A DNA stretch of 64,000 nt. Source: Dyadobacter chenhuakuii (lineage in GTDB: Bacteria > Bacteroidota > Bacteroidia > Cytophagales > Spirosomataceae). The stretch covers positions 2,852,001 to 2,916,000 of the forward strand of contig NZ_CP098805.1 of the NCBI RefSeq assembly GCF_023821985.2, given 5' to 3'. Numbering within the stretch: position 1 is the stretch's first letter; each line of letters begins with the position of its first letter. This document shows positions 16,332 to 25,281 of this stretch, in pieces. The position numbers and the translations under genes were made by a program. Below the pieces are notes generated by a model. That model worked only from the letters and a program-made list of their open reading frames with translations, was not told the DNA's origin and did not search any database.

Positions 16332-18884
16332 TTAAAACCTGAAACCCAATCTGGTAAAGAAGAAAGCTCCGTTGGTGCCCATTTGCACGGGATCCCAGCC
16401 GCCACCAGATTCTGTCAGACTTGGCAGGGACTTATCTGGATAAACATTCAGAATGTTGCTGCCACCGATCGAAAGCGAAATGTTTTTGCTGAACTTGTAA
16501 TTCGCAGTTAGATCAGTCTGGACTTTCGCCTTGTAGATATCCAATTCATAGTCCCAATTGGCCAGCTTCACCTCGCCAAAGCGTATAAAACGGAGCATAA
16601 GGCTGAATTTATCAACGCCATAATCAAATGTCAGGTTGATTTTCGACGGCGGCGCCGAAGCCAGCACGAAACGTCGCTCCCTTTCATCAAAATAAGTGTC
16701 TTCTTTTCCTCGCAATCTTGGCACTGTATTAACCGGCCCCAAATCCATATCGTTAAAGTTAGCCGCCAAAGTTGTGCTCAGCCGCCCGATGCCCAGCGGG
16801 GTGGAATGCGCAATGATCAGGTCAATGCCTTTTGTGGTGGTGTAAGAAAGCGCGTTTGTGAAAAACTGGGCTTGTCCAACCCGCAGATCTTTCAGCAGCT
16901 CGCCGATATCCTCATCCTCATCGCTAAACTGCCCGGTAAGCACCACGCGATCCTTCACTTTTACATAGTAACCGTCAATCGTCACGGAAAGCCCCGGAGC
17001 CGGGTTCATCGTAAGTCCGATGCTGGCGTTCTGGGAAGTTTCCTGCTTTAACTTTGGGATGCCCAGCGCCCTGGTCACCTCGCTGTTATTATTCGCCAGC
17101 AGCACATCCACCGCTTCACCATTGACGAAATTGGTGAATGTCGAGTTGAAATATTTCTGAGCCAGTGAAGGCGCCCTGAAACCTGTGCTGACCGATCCGC
17201 GTAACGCAATGGCGTTGGTGATCTTGTAACGCAATCCGACTTTCCCATTCAACGTAGTCCCAAAATCGCTGTAACTTTCAAACCGGGCGGCTGCATCGAT
17301 CAACAATTTTTTAGTCAGATCTGCTTCTACGTCCAGGTAAGCACCTGCATTGGAGCGGGTTTTGTCCGTGACATCCGAGGGACTGTAACCCGGAAAGCCC
17401 TGCGATCCGCCTGCCAGGGAAGGATCGTAATTGTAGTACGAACCGCGCTCGCCCGCGAAAATCTTATAGCGCTCATTCCGAAATTCACCACCAAAAGCAA
17501 CGTTGAGTCCTTGCAAAATGGTTTTGTAATGACGTGTAATGTTAAGGTTTGCAACGTTTTGTGCCAACTGAAATCCGCCTGCATCAAACTCCGTCCGTGA
17601 CCCCTCGCCTAATGACGTGTTAATGGTGTTTTTCACATCAAACTGAAATTTATTAAACCCGTAAGTATTGCTGAGATCAATGTTCCATGACTTCCAAACG
17701 CCCCGAACTCCCGCTGTTACAGCTCTGTCATCGATCGTGCTTGCAATGATGGGGTCAAATCCGTTAGGGTAAATGGATGGCACATTGCGGTCATCATCGG
17801 CGAAACGTGTCCACGCATAAGCGTCGCCTCTGCGCTTGTTGATTCCCCCGAAACTATAAAACTGGATATTCTCACCGACCGGGACTTTTGCGTTGTAATA
17901 AAGCGCAGCATTATTGATCCTGGGATCGCCATACTGCCGCCTTTGAAGTTCGTCCGGATCGGAAACTGTGTTTGCGCGGTTGGTATGGTCCCGGAAATTA
18001 TAGTCGGCCGTCACATTCACAAAACCTTTTTGCGCAATTTTTACGCCGTAATTGAGGTTAACATTATAATTCAGCCCATCGAAATCCTTGTTATCAAATC
18101 GATATTTTGCCTTATAAATTCCTGCGTTCACATTGGCGGAAAGCTGATTGACTGTCTCTTTTAAAACAATGTTGATCACGCCCGCAATGGCATCAGAGCC
18201 ATATTGCGCTGCTGCGCCGTCCCTCAAAATCTCGATACGCTCAATGGCCGCAGCCGGAATGGCATTTAAATCGGTCCCCGTATTCCCGCGGCCTCTTGTT
18301 CCGAAAAGATTGACCAATGCAGACTGATGGCGCCGTTTCCCATTGATCAAAACCAATGTCTGGTCAGGTCCAAGGCCCCGCAAGGATGCAGGATCCACAT
18401 GATCCGCGCCATCAGATCCCGTTTGCCTGTTGGAATTGAAAGAAGGCGCAGCGAATTGCAAAAGCTGGTTTACATCCAGCTGGCCTTGTTTGGTGGTGAT
18501 CTCACGAATGTCAATCACATCCACGGGCGAAGGCGTGTCGGTGGACGACCGGTTTCCATTTCTCGAACCTACAATGGTTACCTGATTAAGAATGGACGCG
18601 TCGGTCATTGTAAAGTCCAGATTAGCATTGGCCGAAACCGCGCGCTCAACAACATTGTAACCGACAAATGTCGCAACGAGAACAGCATTGGACTTCCCTA
18701 CCGACAGCATATAGGCGCCGCTCCCGTCGGTAATGGTGCCATTATTGGTTCCTTTTTCCAGCACCGAAGCGCCAACGAGCGGCTCTCCGCGTTCATCGCG
18801 TACATTTCCCGAAACTTTAAGGCTTTGCGCCGTTGCATAAAATCCTGCAAGCGCAAGCAGACATGTAAAAATTGATTTTCTCAC
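16332..18884 (-). CDS. TonB-dependent receptor with carboxypeptidase-regulatory-like domain
   Basis: 850 residues: signal peptide (about 1-19), a CarboxypepD_reg-like beta sandwich (22-105: G-N-V-R-D-E-R-G-E-P-L-V-G-A-S-V), a plug domain (about 120-245, including R-G-L-G-P-D-Q-T-L-V-L-I-N-G-K-R), and a beta barrel ending in G-F-R-F. It would import a siderophore, heme or other large ligand across the outer membrane using TonB energy. The plug resembles the iron-complex subgroup. No SusD partner gene lies next to it, so it is not a typical SusCD pair. The ligand cannot be read from sequence. Confidence 0.88.
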   Translation of the reverse strand: MRKSIFTCLLALAGFYATAQSLKVSGNVRDERGEPLVGASVLEKGTNNGTITDGSGAYMLSVGKSNAVLVATFVGYNVVERAVSANANLDFTMTDASILNQVTIVGSRNGNRSSTDTPSPVDVIDIREITTKQGQLDVNQLLQFAAPSFNSNRQTGSDGADHVDPASLRGLGPDQTLVLINGKRRHQSALVNLFGTRGRGNTGTDLNAIPAAAIERIEILRDGAAAQYGSDAIAGVINIVLKETVNQLSANVNAGIYKAKYRFDNKDFDGLNYNVNLNYGVKIAQKGFVNVTADYNFRDHTNRANTVSDPDELQRRQYGDPRINNAALYYNAKVPVGENIQFYSFGGINKRRGDAYAWTRFADDDRNVPSIYPNGFDPIIASTIDDRAVTAGVRGVWKSWNIDLSNTYGFNKFQFDVKNTINTSLGEGSRTEFDAGGFQLAQNVANLNITRHYKTILQGLNVAFGGEFRNERYKIFAGERGSYYNYDPSLAGGSQGFPGYSPSDVTDKTRSNAGAYLDVEADLTKKLLIDAAARFESYSDFGTTLNGKVGLRYKITNAIALRGSVSTGFRAPSLAQKYFNSTFTNFVNGEAVDVLLANNNSEVTRALGIPKLKQETSQNASIGLTMNPAPGLSVTIDGYYVKVKDRVVLTGQFSDEDEDIGELLKDLRVGQAQFFTNALSYTTTKGIDLIIAHSTPLGIGRLSTTLAANFNDMDLGPVNTVPRLRGKEDTYFDERERRFVLASAPPSKINLTFDYGVDKFSLMLRFIRFGEVKLANWDYELDIYKAKVQTDLTANYKFSKNISLSIGGSNILNVYPDKSLPSLTESGGGWDPVQMGTNGAFFFTRLGFRF

Positions 18885-18980
18885 GAACGTTGGTGTTTGA
18901 TTTTTGGTTATTCCTGCCTTCTAAACCTTCCTATTGCGTATCTTTACACTTAATAATCTTACGCTTACAGTTCTTTTTTT

Positions 18981-19280
18981 ATGATCTCCACGCTTGTTAA
19001 ATCCGCCCTCGGCCGTCTTCGCATCATTGCTTTTCTTGAAGGCATTTCTTACCTCGTTTTGCTCGGCATTGCTATGCCGTTGAAATATCTTGCCGGTCTT
19101 CCGCAGGCTGTCCGCATTGTTGGCATGGCGCACGGCGTTTTGTTCGTGCTTTTTGTCGTTTTGCTGATCCAGGTTGCTACGGAAAGAAGCTGGTCTTTTA
19201 AGAAATCACTTCTCGCTTTCATTTCTTCGCTCGTTCCTTTTGGGACTTTTTATGCGGATGCAAAGTGGTTCAGAAGCTGA
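18981..19280 (+). CDS. DUF3817 small membrane protein
   Basis: 99 residues with three hydrophobic segments and the DUF3817 features: L-R-I-I-A-F-L-E-G near the start, M-A-H-G-V-L-F in the middle, and P-F-G-T-F near the end. Function unknown; integral inner-membrane protein. The gene is divergent from the TonB receptor with a 96-base gap containing TATCTTTA, a one-base mismatch to a -7 element. Confidence 0.8.
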   Translation: MISTLVKSALGRLRIIAFLEGISYLVLLGIAMPLKYLAGLPQAVRIVGMAHGVLFVLFVVLLIQVATERSWSFKKSLLAFISSLVPFGTFYADAKWFRS

Positions 19281-19326
19281 GAACACCGCCTGAGCCTTTA
19301 TTCAACCATTCCTACACCCTGATCAA

Positions 19327-21504
19327 GTGCAAAAAATTTCTATCCTAAACCTTATTTTTTTCTGTTTAATCATTTCAAAAAGCATTGCACAGAAACCCAA
19401 TGAAAAATATCAATACAATATTCATTCCGCGACATCCTCGCTGAACATTGATGGTGTCGCAGATGACCCGGCATGGGAATCCGCTGAGGTTGCCAACAAC
19501 TTTTTCATGATCACGCCTATGGATACCAGTTTTTCCAGGGCGCTTACGGATGTGAAAATGTGCTATGATAAGGACAACCTCTACATTCTGGTGGTTAATT
19601 ATAAGCCCGTAAAAGGCTCTATTATTGTCGAATCATTGAAAAGGGATTTTTCTTTCGGGAAAAATGACAACTTTCTCCTTTTCATGGACACATTTGATGA
19701 TAAGACCAATGGTTTTTCTTTCGGTGCCAATGCGGCCGGCGCGCCGTGGGATGGCCAGCAGGGAGACGGTGGAACGGTCGATCTGAGCTGGGACAATAAA
19801 TGGGTGAGCGCGGTAAAGAATGATGATGACAAATGGGTCTGGGAAGCCGCAATTCCTTTCAAAAGCATTCGGTATAAGCCGGGAATAACGAGATGGGGCA
19901 TTAATTTCAGCCGTCAGGATCTCACTATTTCTGAAAAATCGGCCTGGGCGCCCGTTCCGCGGCAGTTTCCTTCGGCCTCACTGGCTTATACGGGCGTGCT
20001 GGCATGGGACGTTCCCCCGCCCAATCCGGGCCCGAACATTTCCATCATACCCTACGCAGCCACGCGTTTGACAAAAGATTATCAAAAAGACACGCCCAAT
20101 AAATATAAGCCGGCCATCGGAGGCGATGTAAAAATCGGCCTTACCCCATCTCTGAACCTCGACTTAACCGTCAATCCGGACTTCTCTCAGGTGGACGTGG
20201 ACGTGCAGCAGACCAATCTGGACCGCTTTGAATTGTTTTTTCCGGAGCGCCGTCAGTTCTTTCTTGAAAATGCTGACCTTTTCGCCAATTTCGGGTACGC
20301 TACCATTCGGCCTTTTTTCTCCCGCCGCATCGGATTAGGCGTTCCGATTCAGTTTGGTGCGCGTATGAGCGGGAAGATTAACAAGAACTGGCGCATCGGT
20401 GTGCTGGACGTGCAGACGGGTTCTTCCGATAGCCAGACGCCCAGAAATAATTACGCGGTTTTTGCATTGCAAAGGCAATTATTAGCCCGGTCCAATGTCC
20501 GTTTTATATTTGTAAATAAAGATGCGACGAATTACTCGCCGGAGCAGCATCAGGCCACAAACCGCTATAACCGCAATATAGGAGCAGAATTTAACCTCGC
20601 AAGCGCTAAAAATCTCTGGACAGGAAAAGTTATGATGCTCAAATCATTCACACCTGGCAAGTCCACAGACGATTTCACGCACGCTGCTGATTTGAAATTT
20701 AACAAAGCCAATTTTTTCTGGCAGTGGCAGCACGAATATGTGGGTAAAAATTTCAATGCAGAAGTAGGTTATGTGCCGAATGCCGTCAGGATGGGTTATT
20801 ACAAGATCAGTCCGAACATTGGTTATCTGTTTTTTGTCAAAAATCCAAAGATCATCAGCCACGGCCCCAAGCTGATCAGCAATGTATTTTGGGACAAAAA
20901 ATTTGACCTCAGCGATCGTGAATTTATCCTTTCCTATAACCTGAATTTCATCAACCGCGCCACAGTTGCCGTTTGGGGATCGAGTAATTATGTCAGGTTG
21001 TTAAGGCCATTTGACCCTACCAACCTCGGTGTGGGAACATTGGCAACCGGCAGCGAGCACAATTGGAAAGCCGTCGGTTTTGACATTGTTTCAGGCCCGC
21101 AGAATCGCCTTACTTACACTGCTTCGGGGATTTTCGGCGGTTATTATCAGAATGGTCATCGTAACAATTTACGGGCGGAGCTGGGCTATCGTGTGCAGCC
21201 TTACGTAGCGATCACCATGGCTGGAAACTATAACGATATCCGCCTTCCTGAGCCTTGGAAAAGAACGCAATTATGGCTCGTAGGCCCGCGGGTAGACTTT
21301 ACATTTACCAATAACCTGTTCTTCACCACATTCATGCAGTACAACAATCAGGCAGATAACATCAACCTGAATGCGCGTCTGCAATGGCGCTATAAGCCTG
21401 CGTCCGATTTATTTATCGTGTATACGGATAACTATCTGCCCGAAAACTTCCGGGTCAAGAACCGGGCAGTCGTGTTGAAATTTACCTATTGGTGGAATTT
21501 GTAA
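19327..21504 (+). CDS. Secreted DUF5916 protein with CBM9-like N-terminal domain
   Basis: 725 residues with a GTG start and a signal peptide of about 21 residues ending S-I-A-Q. Residues ~30-230 match the family-9 carbohydrate-binding-like fold (I-D-G-V-A-D-D-P-A-W-E start, then F-L-L-F-M-D-T-F-D-D). The remainder is DUF5916, with F-F-P-E-R-R-Q-F-F-L-E-N and alternating strands that end in an aromatic residue pattern, suggesting an outer-membrane barrel. Function unknown; probably a surface-exposed outer-membrane protein. It follows DUF3817 by 46 bases without a visible terminator. Confidence 0.82.
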   Translation: MQKISILNLIFFCLIISKSIAQKPNEKYQYNIHSATSSLNIDGVADDPAWESAEVANNFFMITPMDTSFSRALTDVKMCYDKDNLYILVVNYKPVKGSIIVESLKRDFSFGKNDNFLLFMDTFDDKTNGFSFGANAAGAPWDGQQGDGGTVDLSWDNKWVSAVKNDDDKWVWEAAIPFKSIRYKPGITRWGINFSRQDLTISEKSAWAPVPRQFPSASLAYTGVLAWDVPPPNPGPNISIIPYAATRLTKDYQKDTPNKYKPAIGGDVKIGLTPSLNLDLTVNPDFSQVDVDVQQTNLDRFELFFPERRQFFLENADLFANFGYATIRPFFSRRIGLGVPIQFGARMSGKINKNWRIGVLDVQTGSSDSQTPRNNYAVFALQRQLLARSNVRFIFVNKDATNYSPEQHQATNRYNRNIGAEFNLASAKNLWTGKVMMLKSFTPGKSTDDFTHAADLKFNKANFFWQWQHEYVGKNFNAEVGYVPNAVRMGYYKISPNIGYLFFVKNPKIISHGPKLISNVFWDKKFDLSDREFILSYNLNFINRATVAVWGSSNYVRLLRPFDPTNLGVGTLATGSEHNWKAVGFDIVSGPQNRLTYTASGIFGGYYQNGHRNNLRAELGYRVQPYVAITMAGNYNDIRLPEPWKRTQLWLVGPRVDFTFTNNLFFTTFMQYNNQADNINLNARLQWRYKPASDLFIVYTDNYLPENFRVKNRAVVLKFTYWWNL

Positions 21505-21505
21505 A

Positions 21506-22879
21506 TCAATAAAATACTTCAATGTTCTTGCTTTTCAGCTGGCCGAGCTGCCTGCTGTATTTGGTCTCCGCATCGTCTTTTACAAATGGGTTGCCGCGCA
21601 GGTAAAGTTTTTCAAGTTTTTTTATTTCCAACAGCTGCTCCGGGAAATCGGGGAAGTTGTTGGAAGAAAGATCCAGCTCCTGCAATTTTACAAAAGCGGT
21701 CAGTTCCGGGGGAAAATTGGTAAACCAGTTAAAACCCAGATCCAGAATTTTCAGATTTTGCATTTTGGTAATGCTTGCCGGGAGTTTGCTAAGCCGATTA
21801 TGGTGCGCATATAATGTATGAATGCGGCTCAGTTTGTCGATCCGTTCGGGCAATGCTTTTATCTGGTTATAGGAAACGGCCAGATGTGTCAGGTTTTTAA
21901 GCTTAGTAATGCTTTTCGGCAGCATTTCCAGCTGGTTATAATACAGATCCAAGACTTCCAGATTCTTCATTTTCTTAATCCCCTTGGGTAAAACGGCGAT
22001 GTCGGATTTGTAAAAATTCAGGTCTTGCACCGTTTTCAATTTTCGAAAACTGCCGTTGGACAATGCCGACATGTGGTTACCACCAAGCCATAGCGTCCTT
22101 AATTTCTTGCATTTACGAATGGCGATAGGAATGTTGGTAAATTTATTTTCTTTTAAATTCAGCAGATATAATGTGTTGTTACCAGTGATCTGAAAGCTTT
22201 TTTCGGTGAGCTTATTTTGCTGTAAATGAAGTTGAGCCAGCTTAGGCAGGCGCGCCATATCTATATGAACCGCCTGCAACTTGTTGTTGCCCAGATATAA
22301 CTCTTCGAGGTTCGGAAACCGGTAAATGACATCTGGTAATGTCTTCAATTCCAGCTGGTTCAGATAAAGCCGCTTGGTTTTTAATGTATCCTGAAAAACG
22401 AGCGCCGTTTTCAGGTCAACGACCGAGCTGTCGCCACGCCTAACCTCGCGCACTACGGGCTGCTTCCCTACCGTTCGGACCGATACGACCGAAAACTTTT
22501 TCCCTGTTTTCGAAACTTTCCATCCATCAAAACCAGTCAGAAAAGCATATTTCGCGTGTTTATCGAGGGAGTCTTTGTCATATCCATCACCGGTCCGCAG
22601 GTCGAAGATCAAATAGTCCAGGCTTCCGGATTCATTGACATAAATCTGCGTGAATACGGTGATACCCGGATTGGGATTCTCAGGAAATGCGGACGCGATG
22701 ATCAGACTTGTTTTCTTCATCACCTCAGTCATCATTGACTGCTCTTCACTTCCGTACTCATTAGCGATTTTAATAGGGTCGATGCCCTCTTTTTCGAGAT
22801 TTTTCGAAGAGACCACCTTCATTTGTGCGCACGCACATTGCACCCACAAGCAGATTAATGCAGAGAATATAGCTTTCAT
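21506..22879 (-). CDS. Secreted leucine-rich-repeat protein
   Basis: 457 residues with a signal peptide (about 19 residues, ending A-C-A-Q). Residues ~25-150 form a domain of unknown type. From about residue 165 there are roughly ten leucine-rich repeats of about 23 residues with the pattern L-x-x-L-x-L-x-x-N-x-L-x-x-L-P, the type found in bacterial and plant-like LRR proteins. It likely binds a protein or surface ligand in the periplasm or outside. It converges on DUF5916 with a one-base gap. No catalytic motif is seen. Confidence 0.85.
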   Translation of the reverse strand: MKAIFSALICLWVQCACAQMKVVSSKNLEKEGIDPIKIANEYGSEEQSMMTEVMKKTSLIIASAFPENPNPGITVFTQIYVNESGSLDYLIFDLRTGDGYDKDSLDKHAKYAFLTGFDGWKVSKTGKKFSVVSVRTVGKQPVVREVRRGDSSVVDLKTALVFQDTLKTKRLYLNQLELKTLPDVIYRFPNLEELYLGNNKLQAVHIDMARLPKLAQLHLQQNKLTEKSFQITGNNTLYLLNLKENKFTNIPIAIRKCKKLRTLWLGGNHMSALSNGSFRKLKTVQDLNFYKSDIAVLPKGIKKMKNLEVLDLYYNQLEMLPKSITKLKNLTHLAVSYNQIKALPERIDKLSRIHTLYAHHNRLSKLPASITKMQNLKILDLGFNWFTNFPPELTAFVKLQELDLSSNNFPDFPEQLLEIKKLEKLYLRGNPFVKDDAETKYSRQLGQLKSKNIEVFY

Positions 22880-22982
22880 GACATAAAGGTTTTTATGGAA
22901 GTGCTAACATAACTAAAAGTTTAGTCATATTATTATAGTAACTTACATATTTGTCGTGAAACGGAAGTGAAGGGGTGACTGA

Positions 22983-23072
22983 GTGAATTTTGAATGAGTG
23001 AATGAGTGAATGACTGAATATTTTTTTGTCAATGATTCACTCATTCACTCATTCACTCATTCATTAATTTAC
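22983..23072 (-). repeat. Long imperfect hairpin of tandem TGAATGAG units
   Basis: Tandem 8-base units (TGAATGAG and variants) at about 22983-23019 are followed, after a spacer with a T-run, by the complementary units (CTCATTCA) at about 23031-23072. The arms can pair over roughly 35 bases. It lies immediately downstream of the polyprenyl synthase stop and could act as its terminator, but the tandem repeat structure is unusual for that. Confidence 0.7.
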
Positions 23073-23081
23073 TCATTCAAA

Positions 23082-24056
23082 TTACTTACTTCTTTCTATG
23101 GTGTATTGAACGAGTTGTTCGAGGGAATGCCGGTGTGGTGACTCAGCGAATTCGTATAGAAGTGCCCTTGCTTCCTCGACGTAACGCTGCATGACCTGCT
23201 GTGCGTAACCCAGGCCACCGGAGTCTTTTACGAACGCAATCACCTCGCTCACTTTTTTAGGTTTGTGACTTTCGTTCCGGATGATATTGATGATCCTCCG
23301 TTTTTCAAGCCAGCTAGCCTTATTGAGCGCGTAAATGAGCGGCAGCGTCATTTTTTTCTCCTTAATGTCAATGCCAAGCGGTTTGCCGATCTCATCTTCG
23401 CCGTAATCGAAAAGATCGTCTTTGATCTGGAATGCCATGCCTACTTTCTCACCGAACGCATGCATACGCTTCACAATGTCGGCCGTAGCGCCCACAGAGC
23501 TGGCTCCTACTGCGCAGCAGGACGCGATAAGAGAGGCTGTTTTTTGCTTAATGATCTGATAATAAACTTCTTCGTTAATGTCAAGCCTGCGTGCTTTTTC
23601 AATTTGAAGCAACTCCCCTTCACTCAACTCACGAACGGCAGTAGAAACGATTTTTAGTATATCAAATTCCCCATGATCCACGGACAATAGCAGCCCGCGT
23701 GAAAGCAAATAATCGCCCACAAGGACAGCTATCTTATTCTTCCACAATGCATTAACAGAGAAAAAACCGCGACGGTAATTGGAGTCATCCACCACATCGT
23801 CGTGCACGAGCGTAGCCGTATGGAGCAATTCGATCAATGCGGCGCCCCGATAAGTGGACTCGGCTATCTGGCCGCAAACACCAGCAGAAAGAAACACAAA
23901 CATCGGCCGGAGCTGCTTGCCTTTGCGGCGGACAATGTAATTCATAATCTGGTCCAGCAGCATTACGTCACTTTTCATAAACTGACGAAACTTGTGCTCA
24001 AAAGCCTTCATTTCATCTGCAACCGGGACCTGGATTTCCTTTATTGAAAGGGTCAT
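23082..24056 (-). CDS. Polyprenyl (octaprenyl-type) diphosphate synthase
   Basis: 324 residues from the Met at 24056; the frame continues upstream by 34 residues of basic character not typical of the family. Both aspartate-rich motifs are present: D86-D-V-V-D90 and D213-D-L-F-D217. It would extend farnesyl diphosphate with isopentenyl units to make the side chain of menaquinone. Product length cannot be read reliably. The neighbouring LRR gene is downstream beyond the repeat hairpin; the patatin gene is divergent. Confidence 0.9.
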   Translation of the reverse strand: MTLSIKEIQVPVADEMKAFEHKFRQFMKSDVMLLDQIMNYIVRRKGKQLRPMFVFLSAGVCGQIAESTYRGAALIELLHTATLVHDDVVDDSNYRRGFFSVNALWKNKIAVLVGDYLLSRGLLLSVDHGEFDILKIVSTAVRELSEGELLQIEKARRLDINEEVYYQIIKQKTASLIASCCAVGASSVGATADIVKRMHAFGEKVGMAFQIKDDLFDYGEDEIGKPLGIDIKEKKMTLPLIYALNKASWLEKRRIINIIRNESHKPKKVSEVIAFVKDSGGLGYAQQVMQRYVEEARALLYEFAESPHRHSLEQLVQYTIERSK

Positions 24057-24287
24057 ATTTATGGACGAGGGCTTCAAAAATCCCTCCTGATATAAAAGGC
24101 GTCGGAAAAACCGGAATTCGTTTTCATCGTTTTTCCGCTTCTGAACTCTGATCTTCAAATTTGGAATAAAATCTTCTGTTTATATCAATTTTAGTATGAA
24201 AATGTTTAGAATTGAAAAAATTAGGATTGCGATCCGTCGTTCTACCATTCAATCACTGCGCCGGCACCCCGGTTCAAACAACATTAC

Positions 24288-25199
24288 ATGAAAGCATTAG
24301 TGCTGGGAGGAGGATCAATGAAAGGCGCCTTTCAGGTTGGCGTTATACAAGCTGTGCTGGAAAATGGGTTTGAGCCCGAAATGGTTTACGGCATTTCCGT
24401 CGGCGCGCTGAATGCAACATTTCTTGCCAATGAAGCGGGAAAGCAAATGCACGAAAAGAATGCAGTGCAATGGCCGGTCGTCAGCAGGAAACTGCTTGAA
24501 TTCTGGATCAAAAACATTACGCAGCCACAGGACATTTCAATGCTCCGCTCGCGGGTAATGCTTGGTATGGCAACGCTTATGAGCCGTTTCGACGGGATCG
24601 TGGATCCTATGCCCCTGCATTCCATGATCCGGAAGCATGTGAACGATCAATATCTTCATAACAGCCCTGTTAAGCTGAAAGTAGGCGCCGTGAACATCGG
24701 CAGCGGAGAAATAAAGTATGCTTCGCCCGATAACCCGCAATTTATGAGCTATGTATATGCAAGCTCATCCATTCCTATGCTGATGCCCGCAGTCGAGATC
24801 GAGCAGCAGCTTTACCTGGATGGCGGTTTGCGGGAAGTGGCCCCTATCCGGCAAGCGATTGAAGATGGTGCTACGGAAATAGTGCTTATTGCCTGCCATT
24901 CGCCGCTTTTGTACCAGCCGGAAGACATGAACTCACGCAACCTGATCACATTGATTGAGCGCGTCAGGGACATTACCGTCAATCAGATCGTCAACAGCAA
25001 CATTGTCTGGGCCGAGTCATTTGTCGACCGCTCCAATCTGCGCGGAAAGCCGATGAAACTAACGGTGATCCGTCCGGCCGCACCGCTTTTTCTTGATTTA
25101 CAACATTTCACTTCCGAAGACATTTCCCGACTAATTGTTGAAGGTTACCGGGCTGGGATTGAAGCCGTTATTGCAGCAACCGAAAAAGTACAGAAATAA
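24288..25199 (+). CDS. Patatin-like phospholipase
   Basis: 303 residues. The oxyanion-hole glycines G-G-G-S lie at residues 7-10, the nucleophile elbow is G35-I-S37-V-G39, and the second catalytic residue is D178 in D-G-G. This Ser-Asp dyad hydrolyses acyl ester bonds of phospholipids. There is no signal peptide, so the protein is cytoplasmic, unlike exported PlpD types. It is monocistronic with a following terminator. Confidence 0.88.
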   Translation: MKALVLGGGSMKGAFQVGVIQAVLENGFEPEMVYGISVGALNATFLANEAGKQMHEKNAVQWPVVSRKLLEFWIKNITQPQDISMLRSRVMLGMATLMSRFDGIVDPMPLHSMIRKHVNDQYLHNSPVKLKVGAVNIGSGEIKYASPDNPQFMSYVYASSSIPMLMPAVEIEQQLYLDGGLREVAPIRQAIEDGATEIVLIACHSPLLYQPEDMNSRNLITLIERVRDITVNQIVNSNIVWAESFVDRSNLRGKPMKLTVIRPAAPLFLDLQHFTSEDISRLIVEGYRAGIEAVIAATEKVQK

Positions 25200-25208
25200 A
25201 AAACCAGC

Positions 25209-25263
25209 ATTATAAAGCAAGAAAGTCTGTCCCGGATCGGAACAGACTTTTTTGCTTTATAAT
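25209..25263. terminator. Nested bidirectional terminator
   Basis: An outer 12-base stem (25209-25220 with 25252-25263) encloses an inner nine-base stem (25222-25230 with 25242-25250), with a T-run between the right arms. It sits between two convergent genes, the patatin and the Oar-like receptor, and probably serves both. Confidence 0.75.
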
Positions 25264-25281
25264 AATGGTCTAGGCTGGTCC

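Noticed and set aside
22983-23072. CRISPR array in the TGAATGAG region
   Set aside because: Units are 8 bases without spacers and no cas genes are present.
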